A stretch of 37,808 nucleotides of DNA from Betaproteobacteria bacterium (GCA_947479645.1 CANKAJ010000039.1:1-37808), one strand, 5' to 3'. Numbered from the stretch's first letter, positions 8,004 through 15,484 are shown. The notes: generated by a model from the letters alone, not told the origin. Numbers and translations: made by a program.

Positions 8004-8879
8004 TCAGGGTGATGCGGGCAAGGCAATATCCAGCGTAGTGACGCGGCGCAACTCGCGATGGTGCCGGGTGTCATCGTAGGGGCGGCCGCGGTGCATGGTT
8101 GCCAGATTGTCCCAGATGACAAGGTCGCCATCGCGCCACACGTGACAATAGACGAACTGCGGTTGGGTCGCATGGGCAATCAGGTCGCCCAGCAGCAGGC
8201 GCCCCTCGGGGACCGGCCAGTCGATGATGCGGTTGGCGTGCGCGGCAATGTACAGCGAGCGTCGCTGCGTGCGCGGGTTGGTACGGATCAGCGGCTGCAC
8301 GGCGCCTTTGAGCAGATCCAGTTCCTCCTGCGAGAATTCAAATCCCAGCACCTGCCGTGAATAGGCGATGGAATGGTGTGCGCTCAGGCTTTCGATCTGT
8401 GCCTTGGTCGCTTCATCCAGTGCCTCATAGGCGGCGCGCATGTCGGCAAATTCGGTATCGGCGCGCACTGCGGGAATGACGCGGGCCGACAGCATCGAGT
8501 AACGTCCGGCCGGCTCCCGGAAAGAGGAGTCGGTATGCCACAGCCGGTTGGACAGGGCATAGATGCGACGCCGGTCATCCGCAGGCAGCAGCTTGCCGTC
8601 ATGGCCGACATTCGAGATATCGGCGACTTCGGCCGTTCCCAGCCGTGTCCTGCCGATGGCCTGTGATCCAATCACCGCCTGTACCGTGCCATCGAAGCGC
8701 TGCGCGAAGGCCAGCTGTTCCGGGTCGGTGAAGGGTTGATTGCGAAATACCAGCACACCGTATTGGTCCATGCCGCCACGCAGGGTTTCCAGGGTCTGAC
8801 GGTCACTGACCTGGCGCAGATCAATGGCGCTGACCTCGGCAACAAAATGCGGATGCAGCTTGCGAAAGCTCACGGCCAC
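8004..8879 (-). CDS. TfdA/TauD family 2-oxoglutarate-dependent dioxygenase (copy 2)
   Basis: Paralogue of the next gene downstream; 291 aa, aligning without gaps over nearly all its length. The iron ligands H115 and D117 (LWHTDSSF) and H263 (NLATMHR) are in the same positions, so both copies should be active. The start is GTG at 8879, set by AAAGGAG with 6-nt spacing and by alignment with the paralogue. The open frame runs on upstream to 9227 but overlaps a divergent gene and has no homology there. The copies differ most around residues 63-105 and in the C-terminal tail, which suggests different substrate preference. First gene of the minus-strand operon; the promoter should lie in the 150-bp gap to the divergent gene at 9030. 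Confidence 0.91.
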   Translation of the reverse strand: MAVSFRKLHPHFVAEVSAIDLRQVSDRQTLETLRGGMDQYGVLVFRNQPFTDPEQLAFAQRFDGTVQAVIGSQAIGRTRLGTAEVADISNVGHDGKLLPADDRRRIYALSNRLWHTDSSFREPAGRYSMLSARVIPAVRADTEFADMRAAYEALDEATKAQIESLSAHHSIAYSRQVLGFEFSQEELDLLKGAVQPLIRTNPRTQRRSLYIAAHANRIIDWPVPEGRLLLGDLIAHATQPQFVYCHVWRDGDLVIWDNLATMHRGRPYDDTRHHRELRRVTTLDIALPASP

Positions 8880-9029
8880 GGTCGACTCCTTTGCAGGCAC
8901 GCATGGCTGATAGACGTGTACAGCCGGAAAAGGCATCGAAAAATACCCACGATACCCCGATACGGCGTTACAGTTGGCCAAGCTTGTTGTAATTGCTCCT
9001 CTCATTTTAACGCCAAAGCAGACTATCCC

Positions 9030-9773
9030 ATGAGCATCGATTTTGAAGAACTGGCCTACCGCGATACGCCATTTGGCGAGTTGAGTTTGCGGCGCCGCCT
9101 GCATGTTGCCCTCGGGGTCGAGGTGTTTGAGGTCAAGCTCAACGACGAGTTCCTGATGTCCAGCTTGTTCACGGCCGGGGAAATCGCGCTGGCCGAACTG
9201 GGCCTGGATGGGCTGCAGCCAGACCATGGGGCAGCCTCTCTGGATGTGGTGGTGGGTGGGCTCGGTCTGGGCTATACCGCCCGTGCCGTTCTGGATAATT
9301 CAGCGGTGCGCTCGTTGCTCGTAATCGAAGCCCTGCCCGATGTCATTGACTGGCATCGCCGTGGTCTGGTGCCGCTGGGCAAGGGACTGAGTTCGGATCC
9401 GCGCTGCGAGTTTCTCAATGGTGATTTTTTCGGGCTGGCAAATACGCCGGCCCTTGATTCACGTCATCCGGACAGGCGCTTTCACGTCATTCTCGTGGAT
9501 ATCGATCACTCACCTCGGCATGTGCTGAATGACAGTCACGCGGGGTTCTACAATCCTGACGGGTTGCACCGACTTGCCGGACACCTGCATCCCGGCGGTG
9601 TGTTCGCGCTGTGGTCCAATGACCCGCCGGATGAGGAATTCTGTGCTGTTCTTGCGTCGGTGTTTGCGACGGCGCAGGCTCGCGTCGTGACCTTCCCCAA
9701 TCCCCTGCAGAATCGTGACGCGACCAACACCATTTATGTTGCCGTCAAGCAAGCAGGCAATATTGCAGCGTAG
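9030..9773 (+). CDS. Spermidine synthase-like, SAM-binding Rossmann-fold protein
   Basis: A 247-aa protein with the class I methyltransferase/aminopropyltransferase fold. It has motif I as VVGGLGLGYTAR (about 74-85), an acidic strand end VIEALPDVI, a LNGDFF block that normally contacts the adenine, and a VDIDHSP loop where spermidine synthases carry their catalytic aspartate. The polyamine-pocket residues of true spermidine synthase are not obvious, so SAM binding is better supported than polyamine synthesis. The ATG at 9030 starts the conserved region; there is only a weak ribosome-binding site. It is transcribed away from the TfdA-like operon and precedes an amidohydrolase gene by 83 nt. 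The function is unknown. Confidence 0.72.
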   Translation: MSIDFEELAYRDTPFGELSLRRRLHVALGVEVFEVKLNDEFLMSSLFTAGEIALAELGLDGLQPDHGAASLDVVVGGLGLGYTARAVLDNSAVRSLLVIEALPDVIDWHRRGLVPLGKGLSSDPRCEFLNGDFFGLANTPALDSRHPDRRFHVILVDIDHSPRHVLNDSHAGFYNPDGLHRLAGHLHPGGVFALWSNDPPDEEFCAVLASVFATAQARVVTFPNPLQNRDATNTIYVAVKQAGNIAA

Positions 9774-9856
9774 GAGGCTTGCTGCTAGGCTCGCCGCATC
9801 CCTAATGCAGTCTGCAGCAGATGCAACTGCACCAATACACAACCGGAGGTTGCAAC

Positions 9857-10735
9857 ATGATTGACTGGACGCAGATGCGCGTCTTTGACCTGCATTCCCA
9901 CTGGGGAACGAAACGAGGCTATCGGCTGAGAACGGATGCCGAACTCGAACAGCAACCGAATACCTGGAAGTCCACGGCCAGTTATGTCACGGAACAGGAA
10001 ATGGCCGATTACTTCAGGAAGCATCGTGCCAGGGTGATTCTGGACCTGGGCTTCACCAAGTCCATGTCCATTGCGGATGTGCGCGCGTTCCATGATTACG
10101 CTCTCGAAACACAGCAGAAGTATCCGGACGTGATTGCCGGCAACTGGCTGAATATCGATCCGCGTGATCAGCAGGCCGCGCTCGATGAGGTCAGGCGTTG
10201 CATGGCAGCCAGCGCCGGGTTTGTCGGTTTCATGATATCCAGCGGGTCGCTGGGCGTGCCGGCGAGCGACCCGGTGTTTGATCCCTTCTACAAGCTGTGT
10301 CAGGAAAAGGGACTTCCGGTCTTGATTCTGGTGGGATACACCGGGTCGGGCGCCGGCCTGCCTGGCGGTGGCGGCGTGCGGCTGGATTTGTGTCATCCGC
10401 GTTATGTTGATGATGTCGCGATCCGTTATCCGGAACTGAAGATCATTGCTGGTCGGCCGGCCTGGCCCTGGCAGGAGGACATGATTGCCGTGCTGCTGCA
10501 CAAGCCCAACGTCTGGTACGAATTGCACGGATGGTCGCCCAAGCATTTCACCGAAAGCCTGAAACGTGAAATTCCCCGACGACTCAAGCATAAGGTGATG
10601 TTCGGTGGCGATTACCCGTTGTTCAAGTACGAGCGCTTGTTTGCCGATTGGGAAGCGGATGGCTACAGCCAGGAAATTCTGGAGAAAGTGATGTACAAGA
10701 ACGCCGAGGCGTTTTTTGCAGGGATACAGAAATAG
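9857..10735 (+). CDS. Amidohydrolase-2 family (metal-dependent hydrolase fold) protein
   Basis: TIM-barrel protein of 292 aa in the ACMSD/amidohydrolase-2 family, whose members hydrolyse or decarboxylate small ring or acid substrates. The N-terminal HxH metal motif is present (H13, H15 in DLHSHWG), as is the C-terminal aspartate D252 in FGGDYPL. The mid-barrel histidines seem replaced: the strand usually ending in IHTG reads LILVGYTG (about 157-163), and the usual GH at the next strand reads AGRPAWPW (198-205). The metal centre is therefore probably reduced or altered. A glycine-rich loop, GLPGGGG (167-173), is distinctive. The start ATG at 9857 follows CGGAGGT at 9844-9850; an earlier in-frame start lacks a site. 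The substrate is unknown. Confidence 0.82.
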   Translation: MIDWTQMRVFDLHSHWGTKRGYRLRTDAELEQQPNTWKSTASYVTEQEMADYFRKHRARVILDLGFTKSMSIADVRAFHDYALETQQKYPDVIAGNWLNIDPRDQQAALDEVRRCMAASAGFVGFMISSGSLGVPASDPVFDPFYKLCQEKGLPVLILVGYTGSGAGLPGGGGVRLDLCHPRYVDDVAIRYPELKIIAGRPAWPWQEDMIAVLLHKPNVWYELHGWSPKHFTESLKREIPRRLKHKVMFGGDYPLFKYERLFADWEADGYSQEILEKVMYKNAEAFFAGIQK

Positions 10736-10760
10736 CGGTTTGTTGGAATTTACAGAAAAG

Positions 10761-10796
10761 TCTTTCTGACGCGCGTAGCGACGAAGAATCTGTTTT
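10761..10796 (+). repeat. Degenerate partial copy of a dispersed repeat
   Basis: This stretch shares TTCTGA, a central GTAG and an exact CGAAGAATCTG (10782-10792) with the complete hairpin element at 18781-18861. It lacks the right half and ends in a T-run. It lies just downstream of the amidohydrolase stop codon, a typical place for such intergenic repeats. Confidence 0.5.
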
Positions 10797-10906
10797 TTCA
10801 TTGTTGATTCAATGCAACAGCAGATCCTTCGCGAAGTTTATGCCCGCAGGGGTGCTCATGATGACAATAATTGAGCGTATTTCGGATAATTGACAGGAGG
10901 TATGGC

Positions 10907-11698
10907 GTGGATCTGCATTTGCGCGACAAGGTGGCCATCATCGGCGGGGCCAGCCAGGGAATCGGTTTCGGTGTTGCACGTACCCTTGCTGAAGAGGGAG
11001 TGAAAGTCGTTATTACGGCGCGTCGCGAGGCCGCACTCACCGCGGCAGCGGAAAGAATTCGCAAGCAGACCGGTGCCCAGGTGCTGTCGATTCCGTCGGA
11101 CGTCCGCAAAGCCGAGGACTGTGAGCGGGTGGTCGAGAGCACGCTAAAGGCGTTTGGCCGCATCGATATTCTCGTCAATAACGATGGCGCGCCGCCGCTG
11201 GGAAAGATCGAGGACTTTGACGATGTCGCCTGGCAGAAGGCGATTGAGCAGAACATGTTCAGCGTCATTCGCATGGTGCGAAAGGTCGTGCCACACATGA
11301 GGGCAGGCGGCTACGGGCGCATCATCAATGTCACTTCCGTCTCCACGCGCCAGCCGCTGGTCGGTCTGGGACTGTCAGTGGCGACCTGGGCAGGTGTGCT
11401 CGCCTATGCCAAGACACTGTCGCTGGAACTGGGCTCGGCGGGCATTACAGTCAACACGATTTGTCCAGGTCGTGTTGATACCGGCCGCCTGGAAGTGGTG
11501 GTACGCAAGCGGGCTGAGCAGGAAGGGCATGACCCGGACAAGATGATGCGCGAAATATTGGACGAGGTTCCGGTGGGACGCCTGGGCACGCCCGACGATG
11601 TTGCCGGCATGGTGGCCTTGCTGGTCTCTCCGCGAGGTTCGTTTATTACCGGCACCGCCATCCAGGTTGATGGCGGCTTGCTGCGCGGCGTGTATTGA
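10907..11698 (+). CDS. SDR-fold protein lacking the catalytic Tyr-Lys pair
   Basis: Short-chain dehydrogenase/reductase fold, 263 aa. It has the nucleotide-binding GGASQGIG (13-20), the D65-V pair, NNDG in place of NNAG (91-94), the catalytic Ser S144 (NVTS) and the C-terminal PGRVDT and QVDGG. The YxxxK motif is missing: at the expected positions the sequence reads L156-SVA-T160. It may be a non-oxidoreductive SDR or use another mechanism. The start is GTG at 10907, fixed by AGGAGG at 10895-10900. The frame extends to a TTG at 10871 without a ribosome-binding site, and an ATG at 10902 is out of frame. It follows the amidohydrolase by 171 nt, a gap containing a degenerate repeat, so co-transcription is uncertain. 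The substrate is unknown. Confidence 0.88.
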   Translation: MDLHLRDKVAIIGGASQGIGFGVARTLAEEGVKVVITARREAALTAAAERIRKQTGAQVLSIPSDVRKAEDCERVVESTLKAFGRIDILVNNDGAPPLGKIEDFDDVAWQKAIEQNMFSVIRMVRKVVPHMRAGGYGRIINVTSVSTRQPLVGLGLSVATWAGVLAYAKTLSLELGSAGITVNTICPGRVDTGRLEVVVRKRAEQEGHDPDKMMREILDEVPVGRLGTPDDVAGMVALLVSPRGSFITGTAIQVDGGLLRGVY

Positions 11699-11731
11699 GT
11701 CGAAGTCCCACTTGATATTTGAACTCCAGTA

Positions 11732-12727
11732 TTAATCCAGGCGTGCGCCGGACTCCTTGACGACCCTGGCCCACTTGGTGATCTCGGTGCGGATGAAGGC
11801 AGTGAACTGGTCCGGTGTGCTGCCCACTGGTTCAGCGCCGTTTCGTGACAACAGTTCTTTTACGTCCGGCATCTGCAGTATCTTGACGGTGTCTGCATTG
11901 AGGCGCCCGACAATCGGTTTGGGTGTGCCTGCCGGCGCCAGTATGCCCACCCAGCCACTCGCCTCGTAACCGGCAACACCGGCTTCGGCCATGGTCGGAA
12001 TATCCGGGGCTGCCGCAGATCGCTGTGCGCCGCTGACGGCCAGCGCCCTCAGCTTGCCATTGGTGACAAAGGGCAGGATGCCGATCATGGACTCGAACAT
12101 CATCTGCACCTGACCTCCCAGAAGGTCGGTACGCGCCGGCGCACTGCCCTTGTAGGGAATGTGCACGATGTTGATACCTGCCATGCTCTTGAACAATTCA
12201 CCGGCGAGGTGCAGGGACTGGCCGCTGCCTGAAGAGGCGAAGTTGAATTTTCCTGGCTGAGCCTTGGCCAGTGCGATCAACTCCCTGACGTTTTTTGCCG
12301 ACAGTGATGGATTGACCGCCAGCACTAGCTGGAGCGTGGCGACCTGGGTAATGGGGGAAAAACTCCTGATGGAGTCGTAGGGCAGCTTGGGATAGAGACT
12401 GGGATTGACGCCATGCGAGGTGGTTACCAGCACAAAGGAGTGTCCATCCGGTGTTCCCTTGGCGATGATTTCACTACCGATGATGCCACCAGCGCCCGGG
12501 CGATTGTCGATCAGCACCTGCTGGCCCAGCGTGTCGGTGAGCTTCTGCCCGAGTATGCGCGCGATGATGTCGGTGGCGCCACCCGGTGGATATCCCACCA
12601 CGAAGCGCAACGGCCGATTCGGAAAAGCGGTGGTGGTTGTGCCTGCATTGCTCTGGGCAAATATCGGGAATGCGGTTCCCAACAAGATTGCGCACAGGGT
12701 TGAGTGGGCGAATCGCTTCATGTTCAT
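11732..12727 (-). CDS. Bug/TctC family solute-binding protein 2
   Basis: 331-aa periplasmic binding protein. The signal peptide ends near residue 25 (PIFAQ). It has the canonical FPNRPLRFVVGYPPGGATD signature (35-53), QVLIDNRPGAGG, PDGHSF, a SGSGQSLHLAGELF loop and HIPYKGS. The start ATG at 12727 lies behind GGAGG; the open frame continues to 12841 but without a leader-like sequence. It is divergent from the next Bug gene, with about 200 bp between them, and convergent with the SDR gene. Among the nine it belongs with the classical PGG-D members (1, 8), unlike its divergent neighbour. The ligand is unknown; a small carboxylate is expected for the family. Confidence 0.92.
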   Translation of the reverse strand: MNMKRFAHSTLCAILLGTAFPIFAQSNAGTTTTAFPNRPLRFVVGYPPGGATDIIARILGQKLTDTLGQQVLIDNRPGAGGIIGSEIIAKGTPDGHSFVLVTTSHGVNPSLYPKLPYDSIRSFSPITQVATLQLVLAVNPSLSAKNVRELIALAKAQPGKFNFASSGSGQSLHLAGELFKSMAGINIVHIPYKGSAPARTDLLGGQVQMMFESMIGILPFVTNGKLRALAVSGAQRSAAAPDIPTMAEAGVAGYEASGWVGILAPAGTPKPIVGRLNADTVKILQMPDVKELLSRNGAEPVGSTPDQFTAFIRTEITKWARVVKESGARLD

Positions 12728-12931
12728 GCTGCCTCCGGCTGTACATTGAGGATGAGAGGATAAGCCAATCGTAACGTAGCCGGTTCGATAGCGTGGTATC
12801 GGCAATTCAAGAATCCAGTAATTGCGACTGAATAGAGCCAACGCCGCGTGCGCAGGTCGAGTTTGCCAGGTAGGTTAAACTCAATAAAAAAAGAGGGGAT
12901 TTCCATTGCCCGATTGGATAGAGGAGGATTC

Positions 12932-13897
12932 GTGCGTCTTTTTCATCTCGTTGCTTTGATCGTGCTGGCAAGCCAATTGGCTTTGGGCACGCAGCGCGCG
13001 TTGGCGCAGGCTTATCCCAGCCGCCCGATCCATATCAATACCGGTGGTACCGGCAGTGTTGGTGACCTTATTTCCAGACTGCTCGCCCCCAAGCTTGGCG
13101 AAAGTCTGGGGCAACAGGTGCTGGTGGAAAATCGACCCAGTGGCCCCATTCTCGGGGGATTGGTGGCCAAGGCAGCGCCCGATGGTTACACGCTGCTGGT
13201 GACCGGGAATTCGTTCTGGCTGCTGCCATACTTCCAGGCGGACTTGTCCTGGGATCCGGTGAAAGACTTTGCGCCCGTCAGTCTGTTGACGGCATCTCCG
13301 AACGTTCTGGTGGTGCACCCGTCGGTGCCGGCCAATTCCGTCAAGGAACTGATTGCGTATGCGAAAGCACGGCCGGGAAAAGTGCATTGGGCCTCCGGCC
13401 CGTTGGGAACGGCCAATCATCTGGCCGGCGAAATGTTCAAGGTGATGGCCGGCATCAATATTGTGCGCGTGCCGTACAAGGGGGTGGGGCAGGCGCTCAA
13501 TGACTTGATCGGTGGCCAGGTTGAAATGATGTTCCCCATTGCCGGCGGCATGACGCCGCACCTGAAAGCGGGACGCCTGCGTGCGCTGGCCGTGTCCAGC
13601 GCAGGGCCCTCGGCCCTGGTTCCCGGGTTGCCTACGGTGGCTGCAACGGGTGTCCCGGGATTCGAGTCGGTATCGATAGTGGGCATGTTCACGCCGGCAA
13701 AAACACCGACTACCATCATCAGCCGGCTCAGCCAGGAAGTGCAGAACATCGTCCACGCCGCCGACGTGAGGGATCGGCTGTTGAGCACGGGCGTCGAGCC
13801 GCAGCGCAGTTCACCTGAACAACTGGCGGCGACCGTGCAATCGGATATTGCGCTGGTCGGGCGGATCATCAAGGAAACAGGCATAAAGCCTGAGTGA
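12932..13897 (+). CDS. Bug/TctC family solute-binding protein 3 (variant subgroup A)
   Basis: 321-aa periplasmic binding protein with a signal peptide ending near residue 26 (RALAQ) and mature start AYPSRPI. The first ligand loop is unusual: INTGGTGSVGD (35-45) replaces the usual PFPPGG-xx-D. Its closest relative in the window is protein 5 (19771). They share a WLLP-containing segment, SWDPVKDFAP, GNHLA-type loops and HIKAG/HLKAG. The start is GTG at 12932, set by GAGGAGG at 12921-12927; the frame upstream to 12848 has no homology. It begins a plus-strand operon followed 42 nt later by an Asp/Glu-racemase-fold gene, suggesting the ligand feeds that enzyme. Confidence 0.9.
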   Translation: MRLFHLVALIVLASQLALGTQRALAQAYPSRPIHINTGGTGSVGDLISRLLAPKLGESLGQQVLVENRPSGPILGGLVAKAAPDGYTLLVTGNSFWLLPYFQADLSWDPVKDFAPVSLLTASPNVLVVHPSVPANSVKELIAYAKARPGKVHWASGPLGTANHLAGEMFKVMAGINIVRVPYKGVGQALNDLIGGQVEMMFPIAGGMTPHLKAGRLRALAVSSAGPSALVPGLPTVAATGVPGFESVSIVGMFTPAKTPTTIISRLSQEVQNIVHAADVRDRLLSTGVEPQRSSPEQLAATVQSDIALVGRIIKETGIKPE

Positions 13898-13939
13898 CAA
13901 GTTCGGACGGAAAAGACGATTTTAATAACGGGAGGCAAT

Positions 13940-14779
13940 ATGGGAATGCGAATCTGGCATCAAAGCATGGCGGTACTGAAGGATGTTCCGGAATACACGG
14001 CGGCACTGCGCAAGCGTTTGCCGACTATTGTCAGGCCGGATACTGAAGTGGTGATGCATGGGCTGGCGGTCGGAACCATGGACAATGCCAATTACCCCAA
14101 GGAGGACCTGAGTTCAGCCTACCTGATGTTCGTGCATGGTAACCAGTGGATCGCCGCGGGTATGGATGCCCAGGCTCAAGGGTTCGATGCCATGGTGCTG
14201 GCCACGCTGGGCAATCCGATGTTGCGCGAAATTCGTTCCCTCATCGACATTCCGGCCGTGGGATTCGGCGACGTGTCCTTTCGCATGGCCTCGATGTACG
14301 GCCACCGCTTCGGGTTGATGTTCTTCAATACCGTCAGGGAAGGATTCTGGCGCGACAATATCCGCAGTATGGGACTGGCCGACTCCTTCAGCGGCATCAT
14401 GCATGCCGGTGTTTCATTCCAGGATGTGGTGGGCGCGCATGCCGACGAAAAGCTGCGCGCAGATGTGATCAGGCGCGTCAAGGCAAGCGGCGAGCGCATG
14501 GTGAAGGAAATGGGTGTCAACGTCATTGTTCCCGGAGAAATGCCGCTCAATCTGCTGCTGGCCAACGAGAATGTGTCCAGCATTGCCGGTGCCACCGTGA
14601 TTGACGGCCTGGCGCTCTCCTTCAAGATGGCTGAACTGATGGTGGATCTCAAGCGCACCACCGGAATGATGGCCAGCCGCTCGGGCTGGGGGCATGTCCA
14701 GCCGGACATGGGGAGAGTGGACCAGGTGCAGGCTTTCTACGGCCTCGATAAACTGCGCGGTCGCCTTGCGTCGGAGTGA
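13940..14779 (+). CDS. Asp/Glu/hydantoin racemase-fold protein lacking both catalytic cysteines
   Basis: 279-aa protein with the two-domain Asp/Glu racemase fold. Pseudo-symmetric segments MVLATLGNPMLREIRSLIDIP and VNVIVPGEMPLNLLL correspond to the two catalytic-cysteine loops of hydantoin and aspartate racemases. In active racemases these read roughly LACFGDP and LGCxG. Here they carry T89 and E200, so the two-base cysteine mechanism is lost. It may be a decarboxylase-, isomerase- or lyase-like derivative, or a binding protein. The start ATG at 13940 has GGAGG at 13931-13935. It sits 42 nt after a Bug gene and 67 nt before the peroxiredoxin gene, so all three are likely one operon. The family is fairly sure; the reaction is unknown. 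Confidence 0.78.
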   Translation: MGMRIWHQSMAVLKDVPEYTAALRKRLPTIVRPDTEVVMHGLAVGTMDNANYPKEDLSSAYLMFVHGNQWIAAGMDAQAQGFDAMVLATLGNPMLREIRSLIDIPAVGFGDVSFRMASMYGHRFGLMFFNTVREGFWRDNIRSMGLADSFSGIMHAGVSFQDVVGAHADEKLRADVIRRVKASGERMVKEMGVNVIVPGEMPLNLLLANENVSSIAGATVIDGLALSFKMAELMVDLKRTTGMMASRSGWGHVQPDMGRVDQVQAFYGLDKLRGRLASE

Positions 14780-14846
14780 CGAGTAGTGGAGTATTGCGGC
14801 GTCGGCCCAAGCGGCCGGCATTTCAATTTCTTTCAAGGAGAACTGT

Positions 14847-15308
14847 ATGGCTGCACTTCAGGCAGGAACTCCGGCACCGGACTTTACGCTGGCCTCGCAT
14901 GCCGGCGAAACCGTGTCGCTCAGGAGTTATCGCGGCCGCCGCGTCGTGGTGTCCTTTCTTCCGCTGGCATTTACAGGCGGCTGAACCAATCAAGTGAGCG
15001 GGTTCCGTGCGAACTACGATCAATTCAAGCAACTCAATGTCGAAATCCTGCAACTGAGCACCGACACTGTCCCCAGTCTCAAGGAGTGGGGCGAAAAACT
15101 CGGCGGCATTTCGTTTCCACTCTTGTCTGACTACTGGCCGCATGGCGCGGTCGGGCAGGCCTATGGCATCTTCAGCGATGAGCGCGGCCTGGACATGCGC
15201 TCGGCATTCCTCGTTGATGCGCAAGGCGTCATCAGGTACTCGCATGAGTATCCGAAGGGTACGATTCCGGAAAGTGCGGATCTGCTGGAGCGGTTGAAAG
15301 GTATCTAG
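14847..15308 (+). CDS. Selenocysteine peroxiredoxin (in-frame UGA at the peroxidatic position)
   Basis: Reads as one 153-aa AhpC/TSA-Bcp type peroxiredoxin if the TGA at 14982-14984 is decoded as Sec46. The motif is P39-LAF-T43-GG-U46, exactly the PxxxTxxC active site with U for the peroxidatic Cys. APDFTL (10-15), FPLLSDYWPHGAVGQAYGI (90-108) and R118 with AFLVD (120-124) complete the fold. A normal resolving Cys (the VCxF position) reads V50-S51, so it would be a one-residue type needing an external thiol. The start ATG has AAGGAG at 14835-14840. The part after the UGA (nearest GTG at 14994) has no ribosome-binding site. A hairpin at 14999-15018 fits a bacterial SECIS. Expected role: peroxide reduction. 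The alternative is a Cys-to-stop mutation. selA/B/C/D are not in the window. Confidence 0.8.
14999..15018 (+). promoter_or_regulatory. Candidate bacterial SECIS hairpin
   Basis: Within the peroxiredoxin reading frame, CGGGUUC (14999-15005) pairs with GAACU-A-CG (15011-15018). This gives seven pairs, one of them G-U, with a single bulged A at 15016. The loop is CGUGC (15006-15010), with G as its second base. The loop begins 21 nt after the UGA. A short upper stem, a small loop with an early G and about 16-37 nt from the UGA are the general features of bacterial SECIS elements that recruit SelB. Folding was done by eye. Confidence 0.6.
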
Positions 15309-15333
15309 CGGCAACATCTATCCGATGTAACAA

Positions 15334-15367
15334 CGGGCATGCACTCCAATAGGCAGGTGCATGCCCG
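15334..15367. terminator. 11-bp perfect inverted repeat after the peroxiredoxin
   Basis: CGGGCATGCAC (15334-15344) and GTGCATGCCCG (15357-15367) are exact complements separated by 12 nt, starting 26 nt after the peroxiredoxin stop. A smaller hairpin (ACATC/GATGT) precedes it. There is no T-run, so it may be a Rho-assisted terminator, a processing site or an operator for the Bug gene at 15485. Confidence 0.45.
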
Positions 15368-15484
15368 GTCCGCGCAACCCGCATGTGGCCGTATGTGGTA
15401 TTGGCAGACTGACTGCTCCGCTGGCTGCCCCGCTGATTTTTCCGAGTTGTGTGCATGATCAATATTGATACAGGAGGAGCGAAT

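Noticed and set aside
8880..9227. N-terminal extension of the second TfdA-like dioxygenase
   Set aside because: It has no similarity to its paralogue, overlaps the divergent gene at 9030, and a strong ribosome-binding site marks the GTG at 8879.
9785..10801. 338-codon minus-strand frame opposite the amidohydrolase
   Set aside because: Antisense to a gene with a strong ribosome-binding site and family motifs; no recognisable protein.
12881..13756. 291-codon minus-strand frame opposite Bug 3
   Set aside because: It is a shadow of a gene with a clear signal peptide and Bug motifs; the composition is His/Arg-rich and without family features.
14994..15308. The 3' half of the peroxiredoxin as a separate gene starting at GTG
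   Set aside because: It has no ribosome-binding site and starts in the middle of the active-site helix. It is in frame with the upstream half, so it belongs to one UGA-containing gene.
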